Assembly (NCBI RefSeq): GCF_030505395.1
Contig: NZ_CP130044.1
Coordinates: 853,001 to 917,000 of the forward strand
Source of the DNA: Asticcacaulis sp. ZE23SCel15
Lineage (GTDB): Bacteria; Pseudomonadota; Alphaproteobacteria; Caulobacterales; Caulobacteraceae
Direction of reading: 5' to 3'
DNA: 64,000 nt
Shown piece after piece: positions 9,146 to 17,426 of the stretch. Each line of letters opens with the position of its first letter. The first letter of the stretch is position 1. Position numbers and translations under genes: made by a program. The notes under the pieces are model-generated. The model was given only the letters and a program-made list of their open reading frames with translations. It did not search any database and was not told where the DNA came from.

Positions 9146-10198
9146 CTATCCCGTATAGGCGGCCAAGAGCGCCTTGATGCCGTCGATATCCAGCCGCTCA
9201 GGATTGACATCCGAGGCATAGTAAAAATCTTCCGCCACGCGCTTCGCGCCGCGCACCTTGGCAAAGCTTTTGCGGGTATATTCGGCAAATTCCGGCTCGA
9301 TAATGAACCGGTCATCCAGTTCAAAGGTTGAGCGCGCATCATCGGCGGAGATCATGACCTCATGCAGTTTTTCGCCTGGTCGGATGCCGACCGTGGGCTG
9401 CTCAAGCTCAGGGGCCATGGCGGTGGCAAGGTCTGTCATCAAAGTCGCCGGAATTTTGGGCACAAAGATTTCACCGCCCTGCATCAGTTCCAGCGACGAC
9501 AGGACAAAATTCACCCCCTGATCAAGCGTGATCCAGAACCGCGTCATGCGCGGATCGGTGATCGGCAGGGTTTTCGATCCGTTGGCGATCAGGCGCTTAA
9601 ACAACGGCACCACCGATCCGCGTGAGCCGATGACGTTGCCGTATCTTACCGCGCAGAACCGGATGCCGGTATCACCGGCCATATTGTTGGCGGCCACAAA
9701 AATCTTGTCCGAGGCCAGCTTGGTCGCGCCATACAAATTGATCGGTGAACAGGCCTTATCGGTCGACAGCGCCACCACCCGGTGGACGCCGGTCTGCAAG
9801 CAGGCTGAAACGACATTTTCCGCCCCATTGACGTTGGTAGCGATACATTCGGACGGATTATATTCCGCCGCGGGCACCTGTTTCAGCGCCGCGGCATGGA
9901 TGACGATATCGACGCCTCGAAAGGCTGTGACCAGCCGCAACCGATCACGCACATCGCCGAGGAAAAAGCGCAGGCGAGAGATCTTTTCCTTGGGAAACAT
10001 TTCCTCAAGCTCGGCGCGCATCTCATATTGTTTGAGCTCATCGCGCGAAAAGATGATGACCTTCTTCGGATCATAATCGCGCAGCAGCGTCATGACCATC
10101 TTGCGCCCGAACGATCCGGTAGCGCCGGTGATCAGAACCACCTTGCCCTGAACGGGGTCCATCTGAGGGGCAAAATCACGGTATAACGGTGCGGACAT
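9146..10198 (-). CDS. pseB: UDP-GlcNAc 4,6-dehydratase (inverting), PseB-like
   Basis: 350-residue extended SDR. The NAD motif is TGATGSFGRK (about 24-33), the catalytic region is STDKACSPINLYGATK with Asp147, Lys148, Tyr156 and Lys160, and SRDELKQYEMR is the family signature after beta-2. PseB commits UDP-GlcNAc to the pseudaminate route. It has a good ribosome site (CTGGAG, 8 nt spacer). First gene of the pse operon; the frameshifted WecG-like gene lies 54 bp upstream on the same strand and may be co-transcribed. Confidence 0.92.
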   Translation of the reverse strand: MSAPLYRDFAPQMDPVQGKVVLITGATGSFGRKMVMTLLRDYDPKKVIIFSRDELKQYEMRAELEEMFPKEKISRLRFFLGDVRDRLRLVTAFRGVDIVIHAAALKQVPAAEYNPSECIATNVNGAENVVSACLQTGVHRVVALSTDKACSPINLYGATKLASDKIFVAANNMAGDTGIRFCAVRYGNVIGSRGSVVPLFKRLIANGSKTLPITDPRMTRFWITLDQGVNFVLSSLELMQGGEIFVPKIPATLMTDLATAMAPELEQPTVGIRPGEKLHEVMISADDARSTFELDDRFIIEPEFAEYTRKSFAKVRGAKRVAEDFYYASDVNPERLDIDGIKALLAAYTG

Positions 10199-10252
10199 GG
10201 TCGAAACTCCAGTTACATGTGCGCATGATGCTGTGGTGCGCTTAAGGCGTAG

Positions 10253-11015
10253 TTAACGTCGATCTCGCCTCATTAAATCCCTCATAGCATGGGGGATCAG
10301 CACCCACGGTTCCAGGAAATAGCGGCTGAACAAACGCTTCGGCTCATGGAAAAACCTGACCAGCCACTCGATACCCATCTGCCCGGTCCAGCGCGGCGGG
10401 GTATACATCACGCCCGCCTCATAATCGAAAGCCGCCCCGATCGGCATGATTGCGCAATCCGGCAGTCGCTCCAGATTACTGAGAATCCACAATTCCTGAC
10501 GCGGCATCCCCATGCCGACAAGCAACACATCGGGCTTTCTGTCGGCCAAATCAGCCAAAAGTCGCTCATTTTCAGGGCCCGTCACATCAAAATAGCCGGT
10601 ATGCATATCCAGATGCACGTTAGGAAATCGCTTAAGGATCGCGGCTTTCGACAACGGATTATGTTCAGGCGCTCCACCGACATGGCAGACCCGCCAGCCT
10701 TCGCTTTGAGCTTGCGCCCAGAAGCTTTCACGAAAATCGAGATAGGTGCAGCGATGGGCCTGCGACACATCCCTGCCCAGCAACCGCCCCCACAGAATCA
10801 TCGGCGTCGAGTTCGATCTCGATCAGGTCGGCCTTGTCGTAAAAGGCCCGCATGTCTGAGCGGCGATGAAACAGGTAAAGACTGTGCAGATTGTGATTGG
10901 CGATCACTATCCGGCGTTTAGCGGTCACTGATTGCGCAATGGCCGACATCACCTCATCAGGCGTGACGGCATCGACTTCGGCTCCAAGCAAAGACAGGCG
11001 GCATGAGTGTGTCAT
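10253..11015 (-). pseudogene. WecG/TagA/CpsF-family glycosyltransferase with an internal frameshift
   Basis: Two overlapping frames together give one about 255-residue protein of this family. The N-terminal part (MTHSCRLSLLGAEVD ... ANHNLHSLYLF ... DKADLIEI) is in one frame and the C-terminal part (ILWGRLLGRDV ... VGMGMPRQELWI ... GIEWLVRFF) in another. The break is in GATCGAACTCGACGCC (reverse strand, at 10812-10813). Deleting one A gives LIEIDSTPMILWGRL, which restores the family pattern, so the extra base is well localised. The family transfers a ManNAcA-type sugar to a lipid-linked acceptor. Either a real inactivation or a sequencing error at a GANTC site. The ATG lies inside the hairpin at 10994-11024. 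Confidence 0.8.
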
Positions 11016-11024
11016 GCCGCCTGT
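10994..11024 (-). terminator. Strong hairpin downstream of the OmpA-like gene, overlapping the wecG start
   Basis: Perfect 13-bp inverted repeat (ACAGGCGGCATGA and its complement) with a 5-nt loop, followed on the minus strand by CTTTGCTT. It lies 24 bp beyond the OmpA-like stop, so it probably ends that transcript. It also buries the only ATG available to the WecG-like gene (11015-11013). Confidence 0.6.
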
Positions 11025-11047
11025 TATAAAGCTTAGTTATTGAGATT

Positions 11048-11713
11048 TTACTGCTCAACAGGTCGCAGGGTCACTTCGACGCGGCGGTTCTGGGCGCGCC
11101 CAGATTTGGTATCGTTTGAGGCGATCGGACGGGTTTCACCGGCACCGGCCACATAGATACGCTGATAGGCGACGCCGCGGCTCGACATATAGTTGGCCAC
11201 CGAATTGGCGCGGCGCTCCGACAGGGCCTGATTGTAATCATCAGCGCCGGTCGAATTGGCGTGACCGATCACATCGATATAGGTCGACGGATAATCCTTC
11301 AGGACACCCGAAACATCGTCCAGAACTTTGTAAAAGCGTGTATCAACCTGGTCGCCATTGACAGGGAAGGTCACGTCGGACGGCATATTCAGGGTGATCA
11401 CATCGCCATTACGGTCGACCGTCACGCCGGTATTGGCCAGCTTTTTACGCAGTTCAGCCTGCTGCTTATCCATGTAGTTGCCAACAGCCGCGCCACCGAG
11501 CGCACCAATACCGGCGCCGATGATCGCGTTTTTGCGGCCCTGCTCACCCTTATTGGTGTTGGTGGCATAGCCCGCAGCCGCGCCGACCGCCGCGCCGATG
11601 ATGGCATTGGTTTTGGTGTTATCACGCACCACCTGACCCGTATTGGGGTCAGTCGTCGTACAACCGGCCAACAGTATGCCGGTGGCCGCAAAGCCTAACA
11701 GAACTTTTTTCAT
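11048..11713 (-). CDS. OmpA-family outer-membrane lipoprotein with glycine-zipper segment
   Basis: 221 residues. A lipoprotein signal ends in the lipobox LLAGC with Cys18. Residues about 38-80 contain Gly/Ala-rich repeats (AIIGAAVGAAAGYAT and AIIGAGIGALGGAAVG) of the glycine-zipper type. Residues about 105-217 form an OmpA C-terminal peptidoglycan-binding domain with IGHANSTGADDYN, LSERRANSVANY, GAGETRPIASN and the closing QNRRVEV. It should tether the outer membrane to peptidoglycan. Monocistronic, with a terminator-like hairpin just downstream. Confidence 0.92.
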   Translation of the reverse strand: MKKVLLGFAATGILLAGCTTTDPNTGQVVRDNTKTNAIIGAAVGAAAGYATNTNKGEQGRKNAIIGAGIGALGGAAVGNYMDKQQAELRKKLANTGVTVDRNGDVITLNMPSDVTFPVNGDQVDTRFYKVLDDVSGVLKDYPSTYIDVIGHANSTGADDYNQALSERRANSVANYMSSRGVAYQRIYVAGAGETRPIASNDTKSGRAQNRRVEVTLRPVEQ

Positions 11714-11886
11714 GTTTAGATATCTCCCTTAAGCTCAAACCTCCGCCATTCATGGGTTGAAGCGGATATGAGCTGAAACTATTCCAGTTTTGCTGAACCT
11801 AGAATGAACGTCGCAAACAACCAATGCCTATGAACGACCCAAAAATAAGGGGATCATAAGCCCGCCATTAAAAGGCGATGAGGTTA

Positions 11887-13692
11887 TTATTTTACGGCTT
11901 TGGCTGCGTCGGTTTTATGACAGCGCCACACGGTCTGGGTCTCAGGTTGCGCCGTCAGGTAAGACTGCGCCAAGGTGCGCACCTTTTGCAGATTGTCTTT
12001 CAACGCCGCCTGTTGACCGGCATTATCCGGTGACGCGCATCGCAAAGTCCCAAGCGCCGTGCGCTGAGACACATAGGCCTGATGGGCCTCAGGTGACAGG
12101 CGGTAATCGCTGCGTTTAAACCGCAGACCATCCTTAGACAGTTCAAGCTTTGCCGCAAACGGTTCAGAGTTGCTGACCGTAAAGCGCAGCAATGAGCCAT
12201 CCGCCTGACGCTCATAGGGGGTGCGGTTATTGACGCAGGCGCGCGAGGCCTCGAACTCAAACTCGGTCGGGCCTGCCCCGCTCAGCGGACGTGGTGATGC
12301 GGATTTATCGACCTCACAGGCCAGCCGCACCAGCCCTTCGGTCGCGGTCTCAGCAGCGGCTTTCTTGGCCGCATGCCGTTCCCATAAGCCCGAATCGCGC
12401 ACCACAAACACCATGGCCAGTATGACCACCAGCACCCCAAGCAATGTCCAGCCCCACGGGAAGGGGTGCTTGATGCGTACCTTGGCGGGCGTCGATTTCA
12501 GGTGCAGCGGCTTGGCATCCGCCGTTTCAGGCGTCGTATCGGGCTCTGGCGCATAGGCCGTCGGTGCCGCTTTTTCCTTATGCTCACGCTCACGGCGGAT
12601 GTGCACAACAATCAGCACCAGTACCAATACGGACAAAACCACCAACGCCGCCAGTTGCAATTGATCCATCAGGGCCGAGGCAGCTTCCGCCCTTTTGGCC
12701 TGTTCCAGCCGTTGGCGCTGGGCTTCGGCAGCCGCAGCCAAGGCCTTCGTCAGGGCATCGTCCTTAGAGATTTCATCCTCAGACTTGGCGTAGCAGGCTT
12801 CACCCTGAATTTGCGGGGTAATGCCCGCCGAACTCAAAAACGTATTGAGCGCCGATACATGGGTGGCGACATATTGCCCGGCCGGGACATCGAAATCACC
12901 GCTGTCCGACAGGGATGAGGCCGCGCTCCAGGTATTGACGCCCACCACCTGACCACATTCATCGAGCAGTGGGCCGCCCGAATTACCGGGATTGACGGGT
13001 GCTGTATGAAACAGCGTATCGACCCGCCCGCCATCGGGGTTGGTCGAGGCAAACAGCGCGATAGACCCTTGCGTCACATAGGCATCCGCCGGCACCAAAA
13101 GCTCCGTCCCGCCGCGCTTAAGCAGGCGATCGGTTACTCCGGGATAGCCCATAGCGATAATGCGCTGGTTCTTTTGCGGGGTCAGATAAAGCTTAAGCGG
13201 GGCTACTTTGAGCGATGGCGCTTTCAGTAGCGCCAGATCACCTTCGGTCCAGGACTTAACCAGTTCGACCTGCTGATAGCCTGCGCCGGTGTCCTTATGT
13301 GGCACGATGTAGATTTCCGCCGATGAGGCTTCGGGCGGCGCTTCGACCACATGAAAATTGGTGACGATATAACCGGGGGCGACCACAAAGCCGGAGCCCA
13401 TACCGACGGCATCGAGCGGCACACCGCCGAAACCACGATAGACCACCAACACCCGCACCACCGACTGCTCAGACGATTTCAGGGCTTTCGTCGAATTGAT
13501 CGGCTGGAATTTCGGATCGACCATTTCGGCCAGAACCTGATCCGTCGAGGCCGAGGCGGGCGCTTCAGTTACCGCAGGTGTGGCTAAGGCAGGCAGGGCC
13601 ATAACCAGCGCCAACCACAAGGCACACAAAAGCGCCCCGGCGCTAAGGCCGCGGATATTTGACGCTAAGGGTTTGTGAGCCCACAATCTCAT
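11887..13692 (-). CDS. Membrane-anchored trypsin-like serine protease with C-terminal extension
   Basis: 601 residues from the ATG at 13692; an upstream TTG frame start is unlikely. Order of parts: signal peptide or anchor (about 15-38), S1C-type protease domain with His114 (IVTNFHVV), Asp152 (EGDLALL) and Ser238 (NPGNSGGP), a short Ala/Gln/Glu-rich coiled coil (about 310-342), a membrane helix (about 345-365), a cytoplasmic linker, a second helix (about 412-432) and a 170-residue tail. There is no PDZ domain, unlike DegP/HtrA. Function is probably periplasmic proteolysis; the two-helix topology and the tail are unusual and of unknown role. Confidence 0.8.
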   Translation of the reverse strand: MRLWAHKPLASNIRGLSAGALLCALWLALVMALPALATPAVTEAPASASTDQVLAEMVDPKFQPINSTKALKSSEQSVVRVLVVYRGFGGVPLDAVGMGSGFVVAPGYIVTNFHVVEAPPEASSAEIYIVPHKDTGAGYQQVELVKSWTEGDLALLKAPSLKVAPLKLYLTPQKNQRIIAMGYPGVTDRLLKRGGTELLVPADAYVTQGSIALFASTNPDGGRVDTLFHTAPVNPGNSGGPLLDECGQVVGVNTWSAASSLSDSGDFDVPAGQYVATHVSALNTFLSSAGITPQIQGEACYAKSEDEISKDDALTKALAAAAEAQRQRLEQAKRAEAASALMDQLQLAALVVLSVLVLVLIVVHIRREREHKEKAAPTAYAPEPDTTPETADAKPLHLKSTPAKVRIKHPFPWGWTLLGVLVVILAMVFVVRDSGLWERHAAKKAAAETATEGLVRLACEVDKSASPRPLSGAGPTEFEFEASRACVNNRTPYERQADGSLLRFTVSNSEPFAAKLELSKDGLRFKRSDYRLSPEAHQAYVSQRTALGTLRCASPDNAGQQAALKDNLQKVRTLAQSYLTAQPETQTVWRCHKTDAAKAVK

Positions 13693-13937
13693 GGCTATGC
13701 GCAACGGCTCTTTCGATTCCAAACTTTGTGACTTTAACCGATATGAACAATGGTTAAAGCCGTGTCGCAATTAAAATTTCCTCACACGCCGAAGTTTTGG
13801 GCGACTGTGATAGAATTACGCGGGTTAATATGGATCGCGTGCCGCGGCAAGTGCGGCATTTTCATCCCTTGCGCCCCCGTCGCGTCCAGATTAGAGCAAT
13901 AGCCACCCAACACGTATCTATTGTGACAGGTTTCCTC

Positions 13938-14891
13938 ATGACCGCTTCCGCCATCACCCCCGTGCCGATTAGCCTTTATGCCGAGGATATCGACGCCTTT
14001 GCCCAAAGTTTGGGGGCGTCATTTGAGCGTTATGGGTTCGCGGTGCTGTCGGGCCTGTTTGATAAGGATGGAGCGGGGCTGGATAAAACCTTAGTCGATC
14101 AGGCGCTTGACGACACCAAGGCGTTTTTCGCCCTCCCCCCTGAAACCAAGATGCAATATAAGGTCGGTGTTGGCGGGCAACGCGGCTACACCCCGTTTGG
14201 GATCGAGACCGCCAAGGGTGCCAGCCACCACGACCTTAAGGAATTTTGGCACACCGGCCGCGACCTGCCCGATGGTCATCCCTACCGCGACTATATGCCG
14301 GAAAACGTCTGGCCCGGCGAGATCAGCGGCTTTCGTGACCATGTGTCGGAGCTTTATACCGCGCTCGATTTCCTCGGCAAACGCGTGCTGAAAGCCATCG
14401 CCCTCTATCTGAAACTCGATCCGGAATTTTTCACCCCCACCGTGCGCGAAGGCAATTCGGTGCTGCGCTTGCTGCACTATCCGCCCGTGACCGTAGCCGG
14501 TGAAAGTGTACGTGCCGGGGCTCACGGCGATATTAACGTGATCACCCTGCTGATGGGGGCCGAAGAACCCGGCCTGCAGCTTCAGGATCGTGATGGCACC
14601 TGGCTGCCGATCACCCCGCCGGAGGGCTGCATCGTGATCAATATCGGCGATATGCTGTCGCGTCTGACCAATGGGGTGTTGCCCTCGACCATCCACCGCG
14701 TCGTCAATCCCGCCGAAGGGCGTAAGGACTTTTCACGCTATTCGACGCCGTTTTTCCTGCATTTCGAGCCGCCCTATGTCATCGAGACGCTCACAAACTG
14801 CATCACCGAAGACCGCCCCAACCAGTTTCCCGACCCCATCACCGCCGAGGACTTCCTCCAGCAACGCTTGCGCGAAATTAAGCTGACCTAA
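13938..14891 (+). CDS. 2OG-Fe(II) oxygenase, isopenicillin-N-synthase-like family
   Basis: 317 residues from the ATG at 13938. It has an N-terminal DIOX_N segment (FERYGFAVLSG near 29-40, TKAFFALPPETK) and a C-terminal 2OG-FeII domain with iron ligands His196, Asp198 (GAHGDINVITLL) and His253 (STIHRVVNP), and the RxS 2OG-binding motif Arg267/Ser269 (FSRYSTPFF). The same family includes IPNS, plant dioxygenases and bacterial ethylene-forming enzymes; most alphaproteobacterial members are uncharacterised. It stands alone, so no substrate is suggested. Confidence 0.88.
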   Translation: MTASAITPVPISLYAEDIDAFAQSLGASFERYGFAVLSGLFDKDGAGLDKTLVDQALDDTKAFFALPPETKMQYKVGVGGQRGYTPFGIETAKGASHHDLKEFWHTGRDLPDGHPYRDYMPENVWPGEISGFRDHVSELYTALDFLGKRVLKAIALYLKLDPEFFTPTVREGNSVLRLLHYPPVTVAGESVRAGAHGDINVITLLMGAEEPGLQLQDRDGTWLPITPPEGCIVINIGDMLSRLTNGVLPSTIHRVVNPAEGRKDFSRYSTPFFLHFEPPYVIETLTNCITEDRPNQFPDPITAEDFLQQRLREIKLT

Positions 14892-14911
14892 CCACGGGGC
14901 AAGCCCCCTGG
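14892..14911 (+). terminator. Short GC hairpin just after the oxygenase stop
   Basis: CCACGGGGC-AA-GCCCCCTGG begins directly after the TAA. The stem has one C-C mismatch and no T tract, so it is a weak terminator candidate. Confidence 0.35.
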
Positions 14912-14938
14912 ACCCATAAATTTTCAGGATAAAGTTCT

Positions 14939-15337
14939 CTAGCCAGTTGCGCGCCCAATATATCCGCGCAGGCCCCTTCCCAGCCAAAAACCAAAACATG
15001 CGAGCAAAGCACGGGTTAGGAAGTGAAACGCTATGATCATAGTTAGTAGCCACCACGGTGTGGGACTAGACGGCATTTCTGAAATTGGCCACATGGGAAC
15101 CACCCAATAGATTAGCGAATAGCCTAAGCTTACGCCAAAGAAAATAGGGCCCCAGAACCTCAGTCCTTTTGCACTATTCAACACACCTAACAACAGCCCT
15201 ATGGCCATAAATTGCAAAGGGCCAAAACTATTCAGCAGAGATAAATGCACGTCCCAATACCAGAAGCTACCCTCTGATAACGCATGCCCCGGATCAATAT
15301 CTATGAAGCCCGCGCTCGGTGGCGGTGATGATGCCAT
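14939..15337 (-). CDS. Small hypothetical membrane protein
   Basis: 132 residues, no family recognised. Three hydrophobic stretches are visible: about 37-55 (LNSFGPLQFMAIGLLLGVL), 60-80 (FWGPIFFGVSLGYSLIYWVV) and 95-118 (WWLLTMIIAFHFLTRALLACF). An AGGAG ribosome site 7-8 nt before the ATG supports it as a real gene. Base composition is more AT-rich than the neighbouring genes, which may mean recent acquisition. It converges on the oxygenase gene. No functional prediction. Confidence 0.65.
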   Translation of the reverse strand: MASSPPPSAGFIDIDPGHALSEGSFWYWDVHLSLLNSFGPLQFMAIGLLLGVLNSAKGLRFWGPIFFGVSLGYSLIYWVVPMWPISEMPSSPTPWWLLTMIIAFHFLTRALLACFGFWLGRGLRGYIGRATG

Positions 15338-15377
15338 TTTTTGTCTCCTGCATTCGCGCCTTTTACGAACGCTCTCT

Positions 15378-15398
15378 CCCCACGGCCCGGCCGTGGGG
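15378..15398. other. GC-rich perfect hairpin
   Basis: CCCCACGG and CCGTGGGG flank a 5-nt CCCGG spacer. It lies between the M2 peptidase stop and the start of the small membrane protein gene, on the minus-strand path just after the 15413-15456 stem-loop. Possibly part of the peptidase terminator; no T tract. Confidence 0.4.
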
Positions 15399-15412
15399 AT
15401 GAGATTTCATTC

Positions 15413-15456
15413 CACCTCTAAAGTACACTGAGCGTCAGCGAGGGACTTTAGAGGTG
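15413..15456 (-). terminator. Copy 2 of the repeated 3' stem-loop, downstream of the M2 peptidase gene
   Basis: Perfect 12-bp stem (CACCTCTAAAGT at 15413-15424 with its complement at 15445-15456) around the loop ACACTGAGCGTCAGCGAGGG. It ends 5 bp before the stop codon of the peptidase gene as read on the minus strand. The inner stem and loop match copies 1, 3 and 4; the outer six pairs differ but stay paired. Confidence 0.6.
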
Positions 15457-15461
15457 AGTTA

Positions 15462-17333
15462 TCAAACCTCCCACCCGCATTTCTGACCCTTGTTCTGCTG
15501 GATCAGCCAGGTGTTGAGCGGCGCGAAATATTCCGTCACTGCCGAGGCATCTGTCTGGCGCGTGCCGGTAAAGGCTTCGAGCGCATCCGGCCACGGCTTT
15601 GATTGGCCCATTTCCATCATTTTGTTGAACTTTTCGCCGACAGCCTTTTCTCCGTAGATCGAGCAGCGGTAAAGCGGCCCCTTAAAGCCGATCTGATCGC
15701 AGGCGGCTTTCTGGAACTGGAACTGGTAGACGTGGGCTAGGAAGTAGCGCGTATAGGGCACGGACGCCGCCACATGGTACTTTGAGCCCGGATCGAAGGC
15801 CGCAACGGGACGCGCCCCCGGCGGGGTCAGGCCCTGATATTTTTTGACCAGTGCCCACCAGCGGTCATTATATTGCGCCGGTGTGATCTGACCGGAATAG
15901 ACTTCCCAGCGCCAGCGATCGACCAGCAGACCAAATGGCATGAAGGCGATCTTCTGCATCGCCATTTTCAGCAGGTACGGAATATCTTCTCCGGTTTGGA
16001 CGGGCACCTTATCCAGCAAACCGATCTGATTGAGATAGGTCGGCGTGACCGACGACAAACCTACGAAATCGCCAATCGCTTCGTGGAAACCGTCATTGGC
16101 ACCGTTTTTAAACAGGAACGGCTGGTTCTTATAGGCGCGCTGATAGTAGTTGTGGCCCAGTTCATGGTGGACGGTATAGAGGTCTTCGCCGTTGACGAGA
16201 GTACACATCTTGATACGGATATCGTCGGCATTATCGAGGTCCCAGGCCGAGGCGTGGCAAACCACTTCGCGGTCTTTCGGACGCACGATCATTGAGCGTT
16301 CCCAGAAGGTTTGCGGTAGAGGTGCCAGACCCAGCGAGGTATAGAAACCCTCACCGGTCTTGACCATCTTGATCTCGTCGTACTTCTTTGATTTCAGCAG
16401 GGCATCAAGATTATAGGCCGGCTTATAATTGCCGATTTTGGGGGCGGCGATATCATAGATATTGGCCCAGTCCTGCGCCCACATGTTTCCCAAAAGATCG
16501 GCGCGGATCGGCCCGTTTTTCGGCTGCACGGCATCGCCATATTTCTCATTCAGCTTGGTACGGACATAGCAATGCAGGTTCTCATAGAACGGCTCAACCT
16601 GCGCCCACAGACGGTCGGTCTCAGTAGCAAAGGCATCGGGTTCCATATCATAGCCCGACCGCCACATGGCGCCGGCATCCGTAAAGCCCAGACCCTTGGC
16701 GCCTTCGTTCGACAGTTCGATCAGCTTGGTGTAATCGGCCTTCATGGCCGGAGACACGGTGCGCCAGCCTTCGAACATGGCCCGCAGTTCCGCCGGATTA
16801 CGCGATCTGGCCATCACTTCTGAAGCGTCATTGAGCGTATAGGTCTTGGCGTTATAGGTGAATTTACCGGTTGAATAGACCGAGTCCAGCTTGGTTGACA
16901 GCTTGGCCAGCTCATCCGCCGCACCCGGACGATCTGCGGCAGGCAGGGACAGAGCCAGTTTGAGCAGTTTCAGTTTACGCGCCGTGACCGGGTCGACATC
17001 CACGCCGTCATATTTGGCGGCTTCCATGGCGTATGTCACCGTCTGCTCGGTAAACTCGCCATTGACCTTGGATTCCAGCCACATGCTGTCGAAATTGATA
17101 TAGGTCGCCCGCAGCCACTGCACACGCGCGGCATATTCGCTCATTTCCGACAGTTTTGTCTCAGCCGCATCGACAAAGGCCTTGGCCTCAGCGGGTGTGG
17201 GTTTCGTCGCCATCACGGGCGCTTCGGGGGCCGTAGCGACCGGCGGGGCGGTGGGCTCTACCGATGAGGTAGTGGCGCAGCCGCTTAATATAGCGACCAT
17301 GGCGGCGGACAGCATCAAACGCTTGATGATCAT
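15462..17333 (-). CDS. M2-family (ACE-like) peptidyl-dipeptidase, lipoprotein
   Basis: 623 residues from the ATG at 17333, which follows a GGGAGAGGG ribosome site. A lipobox ILSGC places the lipidated Cys at residue 19. The zinc motif is HELGH (His390, Glu391, His394) and the third ligand is Glu418 in GANDGFHEAIGD, the signature of peptidase family M2, to which human angiotensin-converting enzyme belongs. Expected to remove dipeptides from the C terminus of periplasmic peptides. Its transcript would end in the stem-loop at 15413-15456. Confidence 0.93.
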   Translation of the reverse strand: MIIKRLMLSAAMVAILSGCATTSSVEPTAPPVATAPEAPVMATKPTPAEAKAFVDAAETKLSEMSEYAARVQWLRATYINFDSMWLESKVNGEFTEQTVTYAMEAAKYDGVDVDPVTARKLKLLKLALSLPAADRPGAADELAKLSTKLDSVYSTGKFTYNAKTYTLNDASEVMARSRNPAELRAMFEGWRTVSPAMKADYTKLIELSNEGAKGLGFTDAGAMWRSGYDMEPDAFATETDRLWAQVEPFYENLHCYVRTKLNEKYGDAVQPKNGPIRADLLGNMWAQDWANIYDIAAPKIGNYKPAYNLDALLKSKKYDEIKMVKTGEGFYTSLGLAPLPQTFWERSMIVRPKDREVVCHASAWDLDNADDIRIKMCTLVNGEDLYTVHHELGHNYYQRAYKNQPFLFKNGANDGFHEAIGDFVGLSSVTPTYLNQIGLLDKVPVQTGEDIPYLLKMAMQKIAFMPFGLLVDRWRWEVYSGQITPAQYNDRWWALVKKYQGLTPPGARPVAAFDPGSKYHVAASVPYTRYFLAHVYQFQFQKAACDQIGFKGPLYRCSIYGEKAVGEKFNKMMEMGQSKPWPDALEAFTGTRQTDASAVTEYFAPLNTWLIQQNKGQKCGWEV

Positions 17334-17426
17334 GAAACCCTCTCCCTGAAACAGAACGGGCACAGGGAAAGGCATTTGGGCTTAATCGTCAAGCCTTCAA
17401 TGGTTACATTCGCAAGCAGGCGTTAA

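Noticed and set aside
12244-12270. A further GAACTC site in the serine protease as another frameshift
   Set aside because: The frame reads through normally here (TEFEFEASRAC) and the protein stays continuous, so this GAACTC is genuine coding sequence.
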